Positions 30,200-40,507 of a stretch of DNA of 42,745 nt are shown here, one piece after another (the first letter of the stretch is position 1; every line of letters starts with the position of its first letter). The notes under the pieces are model-generated. The model was not told the DNA's origin. It saw only the letters and a list, made by a program, of their open reading frames with translations, and ran no database searches. The stretch lies in assembly GCF_000350105.1 (NCBI RefSeq), contig NZ_CAIY01000035.1, positions 1-42,745 of the forward strand. Direction: 5' to 3'. The position numbers and the translations under genes were made by a program. Source of the DNA: Richelia intracellularis HH01 (GTDB lineage: Bacteria > Cyanobacteriota > Cyanobacteriia > Cyanobacteriales > Nostocaceae).

Positions 30200-30883
30200 T
30201 TACTTTTCATCCTCCTGACTACTCAGGTTTTCTTCATGTGGTAATTCTTGGGGGTTTGCTAAACCATCAACCTCAGTTGCAACTGAGGTTGATGGTTTAG
30301 GTTCTTTCTGTGAAGTTTTTACCTCTTCAAAAGGGAGAGTAGATGGAATTGTTTCTAGTTGGACTTCCATCTTGTCTGACGGGTTTTCTCTTATTGTTAC
30401 ATTACTAGCTCTTGCGTCTATTACAACTTCATCTAGGTTATCAGTATTAGTTGTTGTAGCTGCTATAGTGGGAGACTTATTTTTATCGACAGAAAAAATC
30501 CCCCCCAAACTCTTAAACAATCGAATTATAGAATTGCTGTACAAGTCATTATTTGCCAGCTTAAATGTGTTTTTCAGTTCTTTTTTAAAAGCAGAAATAT
30601 ATTTAGAAACTAGGTTCTGTTGTTTCTGAGAAACAACAACTTGGTAACGCAAATACATGATTTGGCAACTCAACCCACTCAAGAGAATTACACTTGCTAT
30701 ATGCCCTAGTAATAGTCCCCCATTAATTTGTCTTGCGAATATCCATAAAACCATACCATAGAATAAACCCATCCCACTCCAAATAAAATCATTTTTGCGA
30801 TGTACCTCTGGAAAAAAGAAAGCAGCGAAGTATATTAATATACTGATTGTTACAACTGCCAATGCTAAGATTCTTGCCAGCAT
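30200..30883 (-). CDS. ycf66: Ycf66 family membrane protein
   Basis: 227 residues. The N-terminal ~85 residues are the Ycf66 domain: MLARILALAVVTISILIYFA, then AFFFPEVHRKNDFIWSGMGLF, then a second and third hydrophobic segment and the conserved YLRYQ region. The remainder is a poorly conserved, charged, probably disordered cytoplasmic tail. Ycf66 occurs in cyanobacteria and some plastids; its function is unknown. In the tail, residues around 195-209 (KPSTSVATEVDGLA) are encoded by a 42-bp perfect palindrome that keeps the frame, which looks like an insertion tolerated in a disordered segment. ATG start with no strong Shine-Dalgarno. gnd diverges from it about 230 bases away. Confidence 0.9.
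   Translation of the reverse strand: MLARILALAVVTISILIYFAAFFFPEVHRKNDFIWSGMGLFYGMVLWIFARQINGGLLLGHIASVILLSGLSCQIMYLRYQVVVSQKQQNLVSKYISAFKKELKNTFKLANNDLYSNSIIRLFKSLGGIFSVDKNKSPTIAATTTNTDNLDEVVIDARASNVTIRENPSDKMEVQLETIPSTLPFEEVKTSQKEPKPSTSVATEVDGLANPQELPHEENLSSQEDEK
30259..30300. repeat. 42-bp perfect palindrome inside ycf66
   Basis: Bases 30259-30279 are the exact reverse complement of 30280-30300 with no spacer; the centre is TTGCAA. The symmetry stops abruptly at both ends. It lies wholly within the ycf66 coding sequence and is a multiple of three. Confidence 0.97.
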
Positions 30884-31109
30884 GTTTTATAGTTATCTCT
30901 TGCTATAAATGATATATGATTAATTGTTTGATTAATTGTTGTAATTTTGCAAGGGAATAGTCAGTTCCAATACAAATTAAAATCAACTATTTGTTTCCCT
31001 TATTATTTTTTGGTGCCTATAAACTTTTAATATCTTTTTTAGGGGAAAAGCAGAAATATCGGACTACGCTAAAAAGGAAAGGGAACAATAAAAGTTGGCC
31101 ACAAAGTTT

Positions 31110-32540
31110 ATGAAACTACAAAGTTTTGGTGTGATTGGATTAGCCGTCATGGGGGAAAATATTGCCCTTAATGTTGAACGTAATGGCTTCCCAATTGCAG
31201 TTTACAACCGCTCCCGTGAAAAGACCGATGCCTTTATGGTCAATCGTGCTCAGGGAAGAAATGCAAGAGCTGCGTTTACCCTGGAAGAATTCGTATCAGT
31301 ACTGGAATGTCCCCGAAAAATCTTGGTGATGGTGCAAGCTGGTAAGCCTGTTGATGCAGTTATTGCACAGTTGAAACCCCTTTTAAGTAAAGGGGATATT
31401 ATCATTGATGGTGGTAATTCTTGGTTCGAAGATACTGAACGCCGCACCCAAGAATTAGAACCTTCTGGATTATGCTACATTGGTATGGGGGTTAGTGGTG
31501 GTGAAGAAGGTGCTCTGAACGGTCCTTCTTTAATGCCAGGAGGTACAGAAAGCTCATACCAGTACCTTTCACCCATTTTCAACAAAATTGCAGCTCAGGT
31601 CGATGATAGTCCTTGTGTTACCTATATTGGTCCTGGTGGTTCTGGTCATTATGTCAAAATGGTGCACAACGGCATTGAGTATGGTGATATGCAGTTAATT
31701 GCAGAAGCCTATGATTTATTAAAAAATGTTGGTGGGTTGGATAACCAACAACTCCACGAAGTATTTGCCGAATGGAACACTACCGATGAATTAAATTCCT
31801 TTTTAGTTGAAATTACCGCAAATATTTTCCCTTGCATCGATCCGGATACCAAAAAACCACTGGTTGAGTTGATTGTGGATGCAGCAGGGCAAAAAGGTAC
31901 GGGGAGATGGACTGTTCAAACGGCATTGGACTTAGGTGTTCCTGTACCTACCATTGTAGCAGCGGTTAATTCCCGTATTATTTCTTCCTACAGAAATGAG
32001 CGTATTGCTGCTTCCAGGGAACTTACTGGTCCTTCTAGGAAGTTTTCTGGAGATACAAAAAAATTCATCAATATGGTACGCGATGCTCTGTACTGCTCCA
32101 AAATATGTTCTTATGCTCAGGGCATGGCACTACTATCCAAAGCCTCTACTATCTACAATTGGAACTTGCACTTAGGTGATATGGCAAGAATTTGGAAGGG
32201 TGGTTGTATTATTAGGGCCAGCTTTTTGAACAAAATTAAGAATGCCTATGCGGAAAATGCTTTTCTGGCAAATCTTTTATTGGCCTCTGAATTTAAGCAG
32301 ACAATTCTTGATAGACAGGCTGCTTGGCGGGAAGTAATTGTCACTGCTGCACAAACAGGTATTCCTGTACCAGCATTTAGTGCTTCATTAGATTATTTTG
32401 ACAGCTATCGTCGTGACCGCTTACCTCAAAATCTGACTCAGGCGCAGCGTGACTACTTCGGTGCTCATACTTATAAGCGCATCGACAAGGAAGGAATATT
32501 TCATACTGAGTGGATTCCTGTAGAGGAGGCTAAGAAGTAG
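31110..32540 (+). CDS. gnd: 6-phosphogluconate dehydrogenase, decarboxylating
   Basis: Oxidises 6-phosphogluconate to ribulose 5-phosphate with release of CO2 and NADPH, the second NADPH-producing step of the oxidative pentose phosphate pathway. This pathway feeds reductant to nitrogenase in heterocysts. 476 residues from the ATG at 31110, the typical length; a TTG at 31095 would add five. The N-terminal Rossmann motif is GVIGLAVMGENIALN (GxGxxG-like), followed by YNRSREKTD for NADP. The substrate site is IGMGVSGGEEGALNGPSLMPG, with catalytic Lys and Asn in GPGGSGHYVKMVHNGIEYGDM. The C-terminal helical domain ends with LPQNLTQAQRDYFGAHTY. The frame is intact, and a strong terminator follows. 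In many cyanobacteria zwf and opcA lie elsewhere, as here. Confidence 0.97.
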   Translation: MKLQSFGVIGLAVMGENIALNVERNGFPIAVYNRSREKTDAFMVNRAQGRNARAAFTLEEFVSVLECPRKILVMVQAGKPVDAVIAQLKPLLSKGDIIIDGGNSWFEDTERRTQELEPSGLCYIGMGVSGGEEGALNGPSLMPGGTESSYQYLSPIFNKIAAQVDDSPCVTYIGPGGSGHYVKMVHNGIEYGDMQLIAEAYDLLKNVGGLDNQQLHEVFAEWNTTDELNSFLVEITANIFPCIDPDTKKPLVELIVDAAGQKGTGRWTVQTALDLGVPVPTIVAAVNSRIISSYRNERIAASRELTGPSRKFSGDTKKFINMVRDALYCSKICSYAQGMALLSKASTIYNWNLHLGDMARIWKGGCIIRASFLNKIKNAYAENAFLANLLLASEFKQTILDRQAAWREVIVTAAQTGIPVPAFSASLDYFDSYRRDRLPQNLTQAQRDYFGAHTYKRIDKEGIFHTEWIPVEEAKK

Positions 32541-32588
32541 ATTCTTATCACAATCAATTTTCAACAATTCTTAGTTGATTTATGAAGA

Positions 32589-32618
32589 GTGACTCTGGTT
32601 TTTTTAGAGTCGCTTTTT
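32589..32618 (+). terminator. gnd intrinsic terminator
   Basis: GTGACTCT (32589-32596) pairs with AGAGTCGC (32606-32613, one G:T), with a 9-base loop, followed by five T. It lies 48 bases after the gnd stop. Confidence 0.9.
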
Positions 32619-34718
32619 CTGGAAAGTCGGAAAAGCAGATTATTATTGGGAAATATTACAATGATGAAAAGGAGAATGGGAAAGCTTCTATACAATATTA
32701 TTTTCTGTTATACATCCTTCTTTATTTTTTGCATGATTATACCCAGCCTATTTGACTTGATAAATCTTGATTATATAGGGATATCAATAAGATAAATTCC
32801 TATAAATTTGCCTCATTTTGCATATACTTAATATTATATAGCTTGATATATCCTGTTTATTTCTGTATAAAAGAGTGGTGAAACCTGTAGGGCACTCAAG
32901 GGTAACAATTGTATTCTAATACCTTCTTTATTAATGTATGACTTAGCTAAATTATTTTAGTTTTTTAGCCTTACAATCTATAATACCATGAGCAAATTAT
33001 TAAATGTTAAGTTATCCTGAAACTTCTTCTTCACTCAAAGTTAACATTGTTAAATAAATTATCGTATTAATTTATTAAGGTAATTCAATTTTTGACTTCC
33101 AATGTAAAACTTTGTTAGTAGTTTATACAAAGAATAAGGATAATAAATTAAATTGCATATGAGGATATAGATATCAATACCTCTCCAGCTAAATTAATTA
33201 TAATTGGAGTATAGTTGTTTTATAACCGACTTACAATGCTTAACAGTATTGTAAGTCGCGAGGTTTTTTAATTATTGAATCCCAAAAACTAACCATATTT
33301 TTGATATTTTCTTGTAATCTTCTGGAAGAATCTACATGTATTAACTACTCTTATTAGTAACAACTTTAACTGCTGTAATTGCACTATTAAGTTTCTCCCA
33401 CTCTAAAAGATAAAATCATCTACCTACTATTAAGTAATAAATATTCAAAAAATAATTACACATATATATTATGCTAATAATAGCTTTTCCAAAATTTTAC
33501 TGTCTAGTTTTTGAAATATATTTTTCTCCTTCTGAGGGAAATAAAGTGTCTAAATTAAGCCTTTTATCGTATCATAATAAGAATATCTGCAATTGCTCTT
33601 AAATAATTATATTTTTGTGTTTGAAATGAATATAGTTTAATTATTATAGTAATTATATAATTGATAATCTATATATTATCATTAGGAAGAAACGAAACAG
33701 TAATTACTAGAGCATTACTAAGCGAAGAGACTAAAATTTATTCGTTCAATTAAGTCTATTTCGAATATTTAGTCAAAAGAAAAATAGTATATAAATAATT
33801 CAATTTAAAATTTTGCTATAATAGAAATATTAAGGTTTTACAAAAATTAACGGTGACTATTATATTAACTACCACAATTAATAATATCTGCAAATATTAT
33901 TCAACTCCCCAACGCTACATGCTGGAATAAGGGTTGAAAGAGTTGTATATGCTTATTCCTATTATCTTTTTGATTAAGTAAGTCAGGAATCAATTAAATT
34001 TCAAGTTTTTAATAAATACATACAGGCACAAGTATTAGCTGGTTTCAGTTGAAACCATAAGTCCTTTATTAAGTTAGCTTATTCATACATGATGTTGGCA
34101 ATAGTATGGTTTAACTAATAAATTTTCTATTATAGAAATCTGTTATAGAAAAAAGTCTATATATACATTTATATATTAAAAATAAAGTTGTACTCATCTA
34201 AAAATTTATTGCTGCACTCTTAGGGTTTTAAATACTATGTGGTTTTACGATAGAATGAATAATTAGGGGAAAAATTTATCAAAGGTGTCACCTTACTATT
34301 TCATGATATAGGTCTTAGTTAACGCAAGCAAAAAATTCCGAGCAAGTTCCTTAAAACACTTAAATTTAGCTTAGATTAAAGCAGTACAAGTATTTAATTA
34401 TTTTATGTATGATTTTACCTCCACCACAGTAGCATCAAAATAAAACGACCTCAGCCAAAATATCAACTTTCAAAAATCTCAAGTGCTAGTTTTTATCCTT
34501 ATCACTTTTCTAACAGGATTCAGATATAGCACAAGTATAATCAAGAATACCTTATTAAGGGCCTAATGGATTCAAGTTATACTTATATTATATAATATAG
34601 CAATACATTAAATACAATTGGTTAAAAACTACAGGGTTATACCAGTCATGGGTTTAACCCCTCGTTATCATTAATTTTTTCGTTAAACAAGAAATTCAGC
34701 AGAAGAACTTTTTTACTA
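32619..34718. other. 2.1-kb gene-free stretch
   Basis: The longest gap in the window. No recognisable gene remnant. A 44-codon frame from the ATG at 32661 encodes one hydrophobic helix (TSFFIFCMIIPSLFDLI), but with no ribosome binding site and no known family I do not call it. An orphan terminator lies at 33227-33269, listed separately. Confidence 0.5.
33227..33269 (+). terminator. orphan intrinsic terminator, possible small RNA end
   Basis: CGACTTACAAT (33227-33237) pairs perfectly with ATTGTAAGTCG (33248-33258), with extra AACC/GGTT pairing around it, followed by six T (33264-33269). No gene ends within 650 bases upstream on this strand. A TATAAT at 33199-33204 could start a transcript of about 55-60 bases ending here, the size of a small RNA. 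It lacks the ACTCCTCACACC core of Yfr1, so that identity is excluded. Confidence 0.65.
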
Positions 34719-35162
34719 TTATTCTTCTGATGGTACAGTTGTTCCCAATTCCAACTCACTTGTACCTGTGATCTCGATTTCTGCTTCTGGTTCTGGTTTT
34801 CTCTGCATATTAAGCCTGGGTGGTTTGGGTGGACGTGCCAGAGCAGGGTTAACAGGTGGTTTTAATTCATCTTTTGATGATGCTTTTTTACTTTTACCTT
34901 TAGCTCCTTTCCGCTGGGATTTTTCCGCAGGCTGTGGGCGATTATGACTTGTAGTTCCATCAGTCTTGGTTCCATCAGTCTTGGTTCCATCAGTCTTGGT
35001 TCCATCAGTCTTGATTCCATCAGTCTTGATTCCATCAGTCTTGATTCCATCAGTCTTGATTCCATCAGTCTTGATTCCATCAGTCTTGATTCCATCAGTT
35101 AGGGTCCCATCAGTTTTGGTTTGGGATTGACGCTCAGATTTTTTAATTGGACGTTCTACCAT
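34719..35162 (-). CDS. hypothetical repeat-containing protein
   Basis: 147 residues, hydrophilic and likely disordered. The N-terminus MVERPIKKSERQ is followed by a pentapeptide array GTLTD, six GIKTD and three GTKTD (about residues 19-68), then a basic Lys/Ser-rich stretch (KGAKGKSKKASSKDEL), a proline-rich NPALARPPKPPRLN, and an acidic tail. The non-repeat ends look conserved-protein-like, and I recall similar short cyanobacterial proteins with a PPVN-ALARPPKP core and unknown function. The repeats are near-identical at DNA level, so the array is young and probably length-variable. No Shine-Dalgarno is evident. uvrB diverges 256 bases away. Confidence 0.7.
   Translation of the reverse strand: MVERPIKKSERQSQTKTDGTLTDGIKTDGIKTDGIKTDGIKTDGIKTDGIKTDGTKTDGTKTDGTKTDGTTSHNRPQPAEKSQRKGAKGKSKKASSKDELKPPVNPALARPPKPPRLNMQRKPEPEAEIEITGTSELELGTTVPSEE
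34956..35120. repeat. 15-bp tandem repeat array (11 units)
   Basis: Eleven consecutive 15-base units. Three copies of TCCATCAGTCTTGGT (34956-35000), then six identical copies of TCCATCAGTCTTGAT (35001-35090), then two diverged units (35091-35120). Sub-types are grouped, as expected from stepwise slippage. The unit preserves the reading frame of the overlapping gene. Confidence 0.97.
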
Positions 35163-35418
35163 TATGAATTTATGTGAATTTATTTGTTATGATACATCAT
35201 GGTTTTTGTTGAGACTCTTGAAAATCTAAGAGAATGAAAAATAAGAGAAAGAGATTCTGACTGTAAAAAATAATATCAAATATTCTTTCTTCTCGATATG
35301 ACTTTGTATTGTTGCACAAGCAATACGTATAAATATTTATCTTCTTCCCTAATCATGAAGTTACCACCCTACTATAGGGATTTTTAAGGTTAATCTAAAA
35401 ATATAAAATCCAAATTTT

Positions 35419-37416
35419 ATGGTAGAGTTCAATTTGCAATCATCCTTTATGCCTGCTGGTGATCAGCCTCAAGCAATAATACAATTAACAACCAGTATAG
35501 AGGCTAACAATAGATATCAAACTCTACTGGGGGCAACCGGTACAGGAAAAACTTATACGGTTGCCAGGGTAATTGAAAAGGTTGGTAAGCCAGCTCTTAT
35601 CTTAGCCCATAATAAGACTCTAGCAGCACAGTTATGTAATGAGTTACGAGGATTTTTTCCCTGTAATGCAGTGGAGTATTTTGTTAGTTATTATGATTAC
35701 TATCAACCAGAAGCTTATATTCCGGTCACAGATACATATATTGAAAAAACTGCATCCATTAATGATGAAATTGACATGCTGCGTCATTCTGCCACACGAT
35801 CACTTTTTGAACGTCGGGATGTAGTAGTAGTAGCTTCCATTAGTTGCATTTATGGTTTGGGAATCCCTTCAGAATACTTAAAGGCAGCTATCTCCCTTCG
35901 AGTAAACTTAGAAATGGATCAACGTCAAATTCTACGGGCTTTAGCTTCGATACAATATATTCGCAATGATGTGGAAATGGGTAGAGGTAGATTTAGAGTT
36001 CGGGGAGATGTTTTGGAAATTGGTCCTGCATACGAAGATAGGGTTATTCGGGTGGAGTTTTTTGGGGATGAGATTGATGCAATTTATTATATAAATCCAG
36101 TAACTGGGGAAATCATTGCCAGCCTAGAAGCGGTTAATATTTATCCAGCGCGTCACTTTGTTACTCCAGAAAGACAGTTGAAGTCAGCTTGTGATAATAT
36201 CGCTTTGGAATTAAAACAACAAAAAACTAAACTGGAATCTACAGGAAAATTAGTAGAGGCCCAGCGTATAGATCAACGGACCCGTTATGATTTAGAGATG
36301 CTGCAGGAAGTAGGTTATTGCAACGGAGTGGAAAATTACTCTCGCCATTTAGCAGGTAGACAAGCGGGAGAACCCCCAGAATGTTTAATTGACTATTTTC
36401 CTCAGGACTGGCTATTGGTAATTGATGAGTCCCATGTCACTATCCCTCAAATACGGGGGATGTATAATGGAGACCAAGCTAGGAAGAAGATATTGATTGA
36501 TCATGGTTTTCGTCTCCCCTCCGCAGCGGATAATCGTCCTTTAAAAGCTGATGAATTTTGGCAAAAGGTAAATCAATGCATATTTGTATCTGCTACTCCT
36601 GGTAATTGGGAATTAGACATATCAGAAGGTAATATTGCTGAACAGGTTATTCGTCCCACAGGAGTTGTAGATCCAGAGATTGTTGTCCGTCCTACAAAAG
36701 GGCAAATTGATGATTTAATGCTTGAAATTGAAAATCGATGCGACTGCCAAGAAAGGGTTTTAATTACTACTCTGACCAAGCATATGGCTGAGGATCTAAC
36801 GGAATATTTGGAAGAAAATAGTATTCGAGTGCGATACTTGCATTCTGAGATCAATTCCATTGAAAGGATTGAAATTATTCAAGATTTACAGGAGGGCAGG
36901 TTTGATGTCTTGGTAGGTGTCAACTTATTACGGGAAGGGTTAGATTTACCAGAAGTCTCCCTTGTAGCTATTTTGGATGCAGATAAGGAAGGATTCCTAC
37001 GTGCAGAACGTTCCTTAATACAAACTATTGGCAGGGCTGCCCGACATGTACGAGGGAAAGCAATCATGTATGCAGATAATCTTACAGATAGTATGACTAA
37101 AGCTATTGACAAAACTGAGAGAAGAAGAGTAATTCAAATGGCATATAACAAAATGCATGGAATTACACCCAGACCAATTATAAAAAAATCTAGTAATTCA
37201 ATACTATCTTTCCTAGAAATATCTCGCAAATTAAATTCTCAGGATTTAAAAGTTGTTGGTGAACATCTAGATAAAATTTCCTTAGAGGAAATTCCTGCCT
37301 TAATTAATCAGTTAGAAACACAGATGAAAGCAGCAGCTAAAAACTTGGAATTTGAAGAAGCCTTAAAATTAAGGGATCACATAAAAAAATTGAGAGATAT
37401 CCTAATAGGAAAATAA
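35419..37416 (+). CDS. uvrB: UvrABC excinuclease subunit B
   Basis: Damage-verifying helicase-like subunit of nucleotide excision repair; receives DNA from UvrA and recruits UvrC. 665 residues, full length. Walker A is GATGTGKT (38-45), the beta-hairpin that inserts between strands is [10 protein letters not shown] (91-100), and the DEAD-like Walker B is DESH (336-339). Helicase motifs III to VI follow, including [30 protein letters not shown] and QTIGRAARH. The C-terminal UVR motif, about residues 625-665 ([14 protein letters not shown]), binds UvrC. ATG start. The frame is complete. It converges on hisS, 137 bases from stop to stop. Confidence 0.98.
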   Translation: MVEFNLQSSFMPAGDQPQAIIQLTTSIEANNRYQTLLGATGTGKTYTVARVIEKVGKPALILAHNKTLAAQLCNELRGFFPCNAVEYFVSYYDYYQPEAYIPVTDTYIEKTASINDEIDMLRHSATRSLFERRDVVVVASISCIYGLGIPSEYLKAAISLRVNLEMDQRQILRALASIQYIRNDVEMGRGRFRVRGDVLEIGPAYEDRVIRVEFFGDEIDAIYYINPVTGEIIASLEAVNIYPARHFVTPERQLKSACDNIALELKQQKTKLESTGKLVEAQRIDQRTRYDLEMLQEVGYCNGVENYSRHLAGRQAGEPPECLIDYFPQDWLLVIDESHVTIPQIRGMYNGDQARKKILIDHGFRLPSAADNRPLKADEFWQKVNQCIFVSATPGNWELDISEGNIAEQVIRPTGVVDPEIVVRPTKGQIDDLMLEIENRCDCQERVLITTLTKHMAEDLTEYLEENSIRVRYLHSEINSIERIEIIQDLQEGRFDVLVGVNLLREGLDLPEVSLVAILDADKEGFLRAERSLIQTIGRAARHVRGKAIMYADNLTDSMTKAIDKTERRRVIQMAYNKMHGITPRPIIKKSSNSILSFLEISRKLNSQDLKVVGEHLDKISLEEIPALINQLETQMKAAAKNLEFEEALKLRDHIKKLRDILIGK

Positions 37417-37553
37417 TTATTTAGAGGGTAAGTTTATTATCATTTTTTGTATCATGATTGTAATATTTCAAGAATGTTAACTAGCCTTGTAGCTGCATAA
37501 CTACTTGAGTAGATGCTGTTATCTACAAATTCTGAAAACTTGTCAGATATTTT

Positions 37554-38942
37554 CTAAGACAATCGTCTAATAATCTCCCTTATTAACTTATCCCAAGTTA
37601 ATTCAATTTGTTCCCTATTATGTAGATCTTTCATAGAACATTTCTTTGCTTTTACTTCCTCGTAGCCCATAATTACACAAAATCTAATTCCTTGTTTATC
37701 TGCTAATTGGAATTGTTTTTTGAGGTTCCAATTATCAAAGCAGGTTAAGACATTTAACCCTGCTTGACGTAACTTTTGCGATATTTCAAGGTAAAATGGC
37801 ATCAAATCCTCTCGTACATTTACTACCATTACCTGAGCTGGTGTAGGGGGTAGCGCTTGTAAAATTCCAGCTTTGAGCAAACGACTCATTAGCCTGGTTA
37901 AGCCAATAGAAATACCCACCCCTGGCATTTTGTCTCCTAAAAATGTCCCCACTAATTCCTCATATCTGCCACCAGAACAAATACTACCTAAAGTTTCATG
38001 TCCTAGGAGAGTTGTCTCGTAAACAGTGCCTGTATAGTAGTCTAAACCCCGGGCAATTGATAAATCAACTGCGAAGCGATTTTTGGAAACCCCCAAATTT
38101 CGCACACCTGAAATTACCGTTTCTAATTCCATTAACCCTAAACTAAATTGTTCTGATTCCAGAAAGTTTTGACTTAAGTGTTTAAGTTTATCTAAAATAT
38201 CATCAACATCACCATCAATCTGAACAAAATCAATGATTTTTTGAGCCTGTTTTAAGGATAGTCCTTCTTTTTCCAAGTTCTGTTTTATTTTTGCTTCTCC
38301 TACCTTCTCTAGATTATCAACTATGGTGATACAGGTTTTAATTTTGTGTTGAGTGACACCAACAGACTGAAAAAAACCCGTTAAAATTTTGCGATTGTTA
38401 ATACGAACCAGAAAATCACCAATATTAATCGCTTCAAATATCTCAGAAATAATTGCTGGCATTTGGGCATCATAAAGCAAGCTCAACTCTCGCCGTGCCA
38501 CCACATCAATATCACATTGACGGAATTGGCGAAAACGTCCATCTTTTGCTCTTTCTCCCCGAAATACCATATCCATTTGATAGCGGGCAAAGGGAAAAGT
38601 TAAATCATTCAAATGACGGGCAATATAAGCTGCTAAGGGTAAAGTTTGATCAAACTTTAATGCCCGTAGCTCGGAGATACCTTCACCAGCTTTTTCCTTC
38701 TCTAATTGGCGATTTGGTGGAAGAATTGGAGCAATACCATAAATGATGTTATCCCCTTGGTTATTTTTAGCTTGGAGAACTTCTAACCTTTCTACAGCAG
38801 GAGTTTCAATAGGCGTAAAACCATAGCTTTCAAATACCTTACGGATAGTCTCGAGTAAATAGCATTCTAGACGTTTTTCGCTAGGAAGAAACTCTGGGAA
38901 ACCACTAGGGATAGAAAAATTTATTTTTTCGCCTTTTACCAT
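37554..38942 (-). CDS. hisS: histidyl-tRNA synthetase
   Basis: Class II synthetase charging tRNA-His; 462 residues. Motif 1 lies near FGFTPIETPAVERLE-like residues 38-55. Motif 2 is FRGERAKDGRFRQFRQCDID (127-146). The histidine-specific signature is ARGLDYYTG (297-305), preceded by the insertion domain (about 175-280). Motif 3 is PGVGISIGLTRL (340-351). The C-terminal anticodon-binding domain (about 365-462) contains VMVVNVREDLMPFYLEIS. HisZ, the regulatory paralogue, would lack the intact GLDYYTG and the C-terminal domain, so this is the true synthetase. No clear terminator separates it from convergent uvrB. Confidence 0.97.
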   Translation of the reverse strand: MVKGEKINFSIPSGFPEFLPSEKRLECYLLETIRKVFESYGFTPIETPAVERLEVLQAKNNQGDNIIYGIAPILPPNRQLEKEKAGEGISELRALKFDQTLPLAAYIARHLNDLTFPFARYQMDMVFRGERAKDGRFRQFRQCDIDVVARRELSLLYDAQMPAIISEIFEAINIGDFLVRINNRKILTGFFQSVGVTQHKIKTCITIVDNLEKVGEAKIKQNLEKEGLSLKQAQKIIDFVQIDGDVDDILDKLKHLSQNFLESEQFSLGLMELETVISGVRNLGVSKNRFAVDLSIARGLDYYTGTVYETTLLGHETLGSICSGGRYEELVGTFLGDKMPGVGISIGLTRLMSRLLKAGILQALPPTPAQVMVVNVREDLMPFYLEISQKLRQAGLNVLTCFDNWNLKKQFQLADKQGIRFCVIMGYEEVKAKKCSMKDLHNREQIELTWDKLIREIIRRLS

Positions 38943-39993
38943 ATTGAAAATAGTTATTGGTTATTTAAATGATGCTGATAACTTATCATACCCACGGTTT
39001 TGTGAGGGTGCTATTTGTAGTTTTTACTATTATGAAAAACTTTATTACATCTATAGTTTCCCAATGAGGATAGCCATCTTTATTAAGCCTGGTTAAATTA
39101 CTACTAAGTATATAAGCCAAGGGTTAAGGATCTATTACTACTAGAGATAGTTTTGATTATTTCAGATCTACAAGTATCAAACTATTTTTGTGATTGGACT
39201 TCAAAATTACCTTAAATTCATATATTTGCTGAGCTTCTCTATTAGTCTTTTGAGTATTAAAGTCATAAGTTTTAATCCTATTAATTTAGAGAAAAATCAT
39301 ATTTTTATGCTTTATCAGGGACCTACTTTTAAGGGTTACTCTTATCACATGTACATGTAAAAAAGCTTGACACCCTAGAGAGAAAAGAGGATTTGTAATT
39401 TGTTAACGATTTCGTTTTCGTTATTATAAATAATAACGAAAACAATCACCTTGGTAACATTCTATATTAGCACTTTCTGATTTCATTATAAATACTAAAC
39501 TTATTTCATTTATTAGTTTGATTTATGTAAAAAATAAATCAAACTCGATTTAAAAATTTTCTGTTTAGAGAATCAGTAAAAGTAAATTATCATAAATACG
39601 AACTTAAATTTGTAAATATACAGGGATATACTGCTTTATTCTAAGTAGAATTTTTATCAGACTAACCTGTAAACAGGTGATCTTAATCATATTAAGCTGA
39701 ATTTATTTTTCAACTTGGATGTGATTTTCACTATAATTTTGATATTAAAATGTTAATTTCTATAACTATTACTTTAACGTCAATGACAAGTATTTCTGAG
39801 CTGTAAGTGTAACTCTTCTTTGTAGTAAAAATTTGTGGATATCTTCAATAGACTGTAAAAGACTGTAACTTGAAAATAAATGAAAACATTCATAACTGTT
39901 TGAACTAATTTGCAAGGATACAAAAATATACAATCCAAAATTCAGAGGATTTACGTAGCAGATTATATTTAACTTAATTCAACTGATATTTTC
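38943..39993. other. 1.05-kb gene-free stretch
   Basis: No gene or remnant recognised. It contains a 13-bp hairpin (39414-39443) listed separately and presumably the hisS promoter. Confidence 0.5.
39414..39443. repeat. 13-bp perfect inverted repeat, 4-base loop
   Basis: GTTTTCGTTATTA (39414-39426), loop TAAA, TAATAACGAAAAC (39431-39443). Non-coding. The short loop would favour a very stable hairpin or cruciform. Confidence 0.85.
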
Positions 39994-40458
39994 CTACTCT
40001 TCCTTGCAATCAACTTTCTCCTGAATATCTACCTGTTTGTGGGGACAGCCTTGCAAATCATGATCTTTGAGGTTTTTGCTAATTTCACACAATAAGTCAT
40101 CCGTAGATGTTAACCCAATCCATGCATCAATTTTTTCGATTTCAAACCCAGCTTCTCGGCGATCATCAATTTCTATTAAGGGACGACGAATTAGTAGTGG
40201 GTCTTGAATCATAAGTAACAAAGCTGTTTGAGGATCAATTATTCTAGGAATAACCTCTCCAGACTGAACCCTGGGTGCAGCCTTATTAAACCATTCTGTA
40301 ACAGGAAGATTGTCAAAAAACGAGTACAAACGCTCAATTGTCCATGGCTCGATTAGAATGTTAAATGATATAACCTCATGGCCAGCAGCTGTCAACAAGG
40401 TTTTTTGTTTGATATTATTCCGACAATTTGGTTTACCGTAAAAAATTACCCTTGCCAT
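39994..40458 (-). CDS. NifO-like ArsC/Spx-family protein (nitrogenase-associated)
   Basis: 154 residues with a thioredoxin-like ArsC fold: MARVIFYGKPNCRNNIKQK with the single redox-site-type Cys C12, PVTEWFNKAAP (52-62), and the family hallmark LLIRRPLIEI (88-97) followed by FEIEKIDAWIGL. This pattern is that of the nitrogenase-associated ArsC-like proteins (NifO type) rather than arsenate reductase: the ArsC CGTCR site is CRNN, and the RRP motif is retained. NifO in Azotobacter lies in the nifB-fdxN-nifO-nifQ cluster; its biochemical role is poorly defined. An extended, charged tail with Cys at 138 and 151 follows residue 125. Third gene of a same-strand trio, 49 bases after the cupin gene, so probably co-transcribed with it. 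Confidence 0.8.
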   Translation of the reverse strand: MARVIFYGKPNCRNNIKQKTLLTAAGHEVISFNILIEPWTIERLYSFFDNLPVTEWFNKAAPRVQSGEVIPRIIDPQTALLLMIQDPLLIRRPLIEIDDRREAGFEIEKIDAWIGLTSTDDLLCEISKNLKDHDLQGCPHKQVDIQEKVDCKEE

Positions 40459-40507
40459 GTTAGTATTTTGCCCTCTTCGTATTCAAGTATCTACTGCCTA
40501 CAGTTTT

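Noticed and set aside
32661..32795. 44-codon frame with one hydrophobic helix after gnd
   Set aside because: It has no ribosome binding site, follows a strong terminator, and AT-rich DNA often gives hydrophobic frames by chance.
33227..33269. Yfr1 small RNA
   Set aside because: Size and terminator would fit, but the invariant ACTCCTCACACC core is absent.
34862..35095. Open frame of MESRL repeats
   Set aside because: It is the second reading frame of the 15-bp tandem array; the frame encoding GIKTD has conserved-looking ends, and this one does not.
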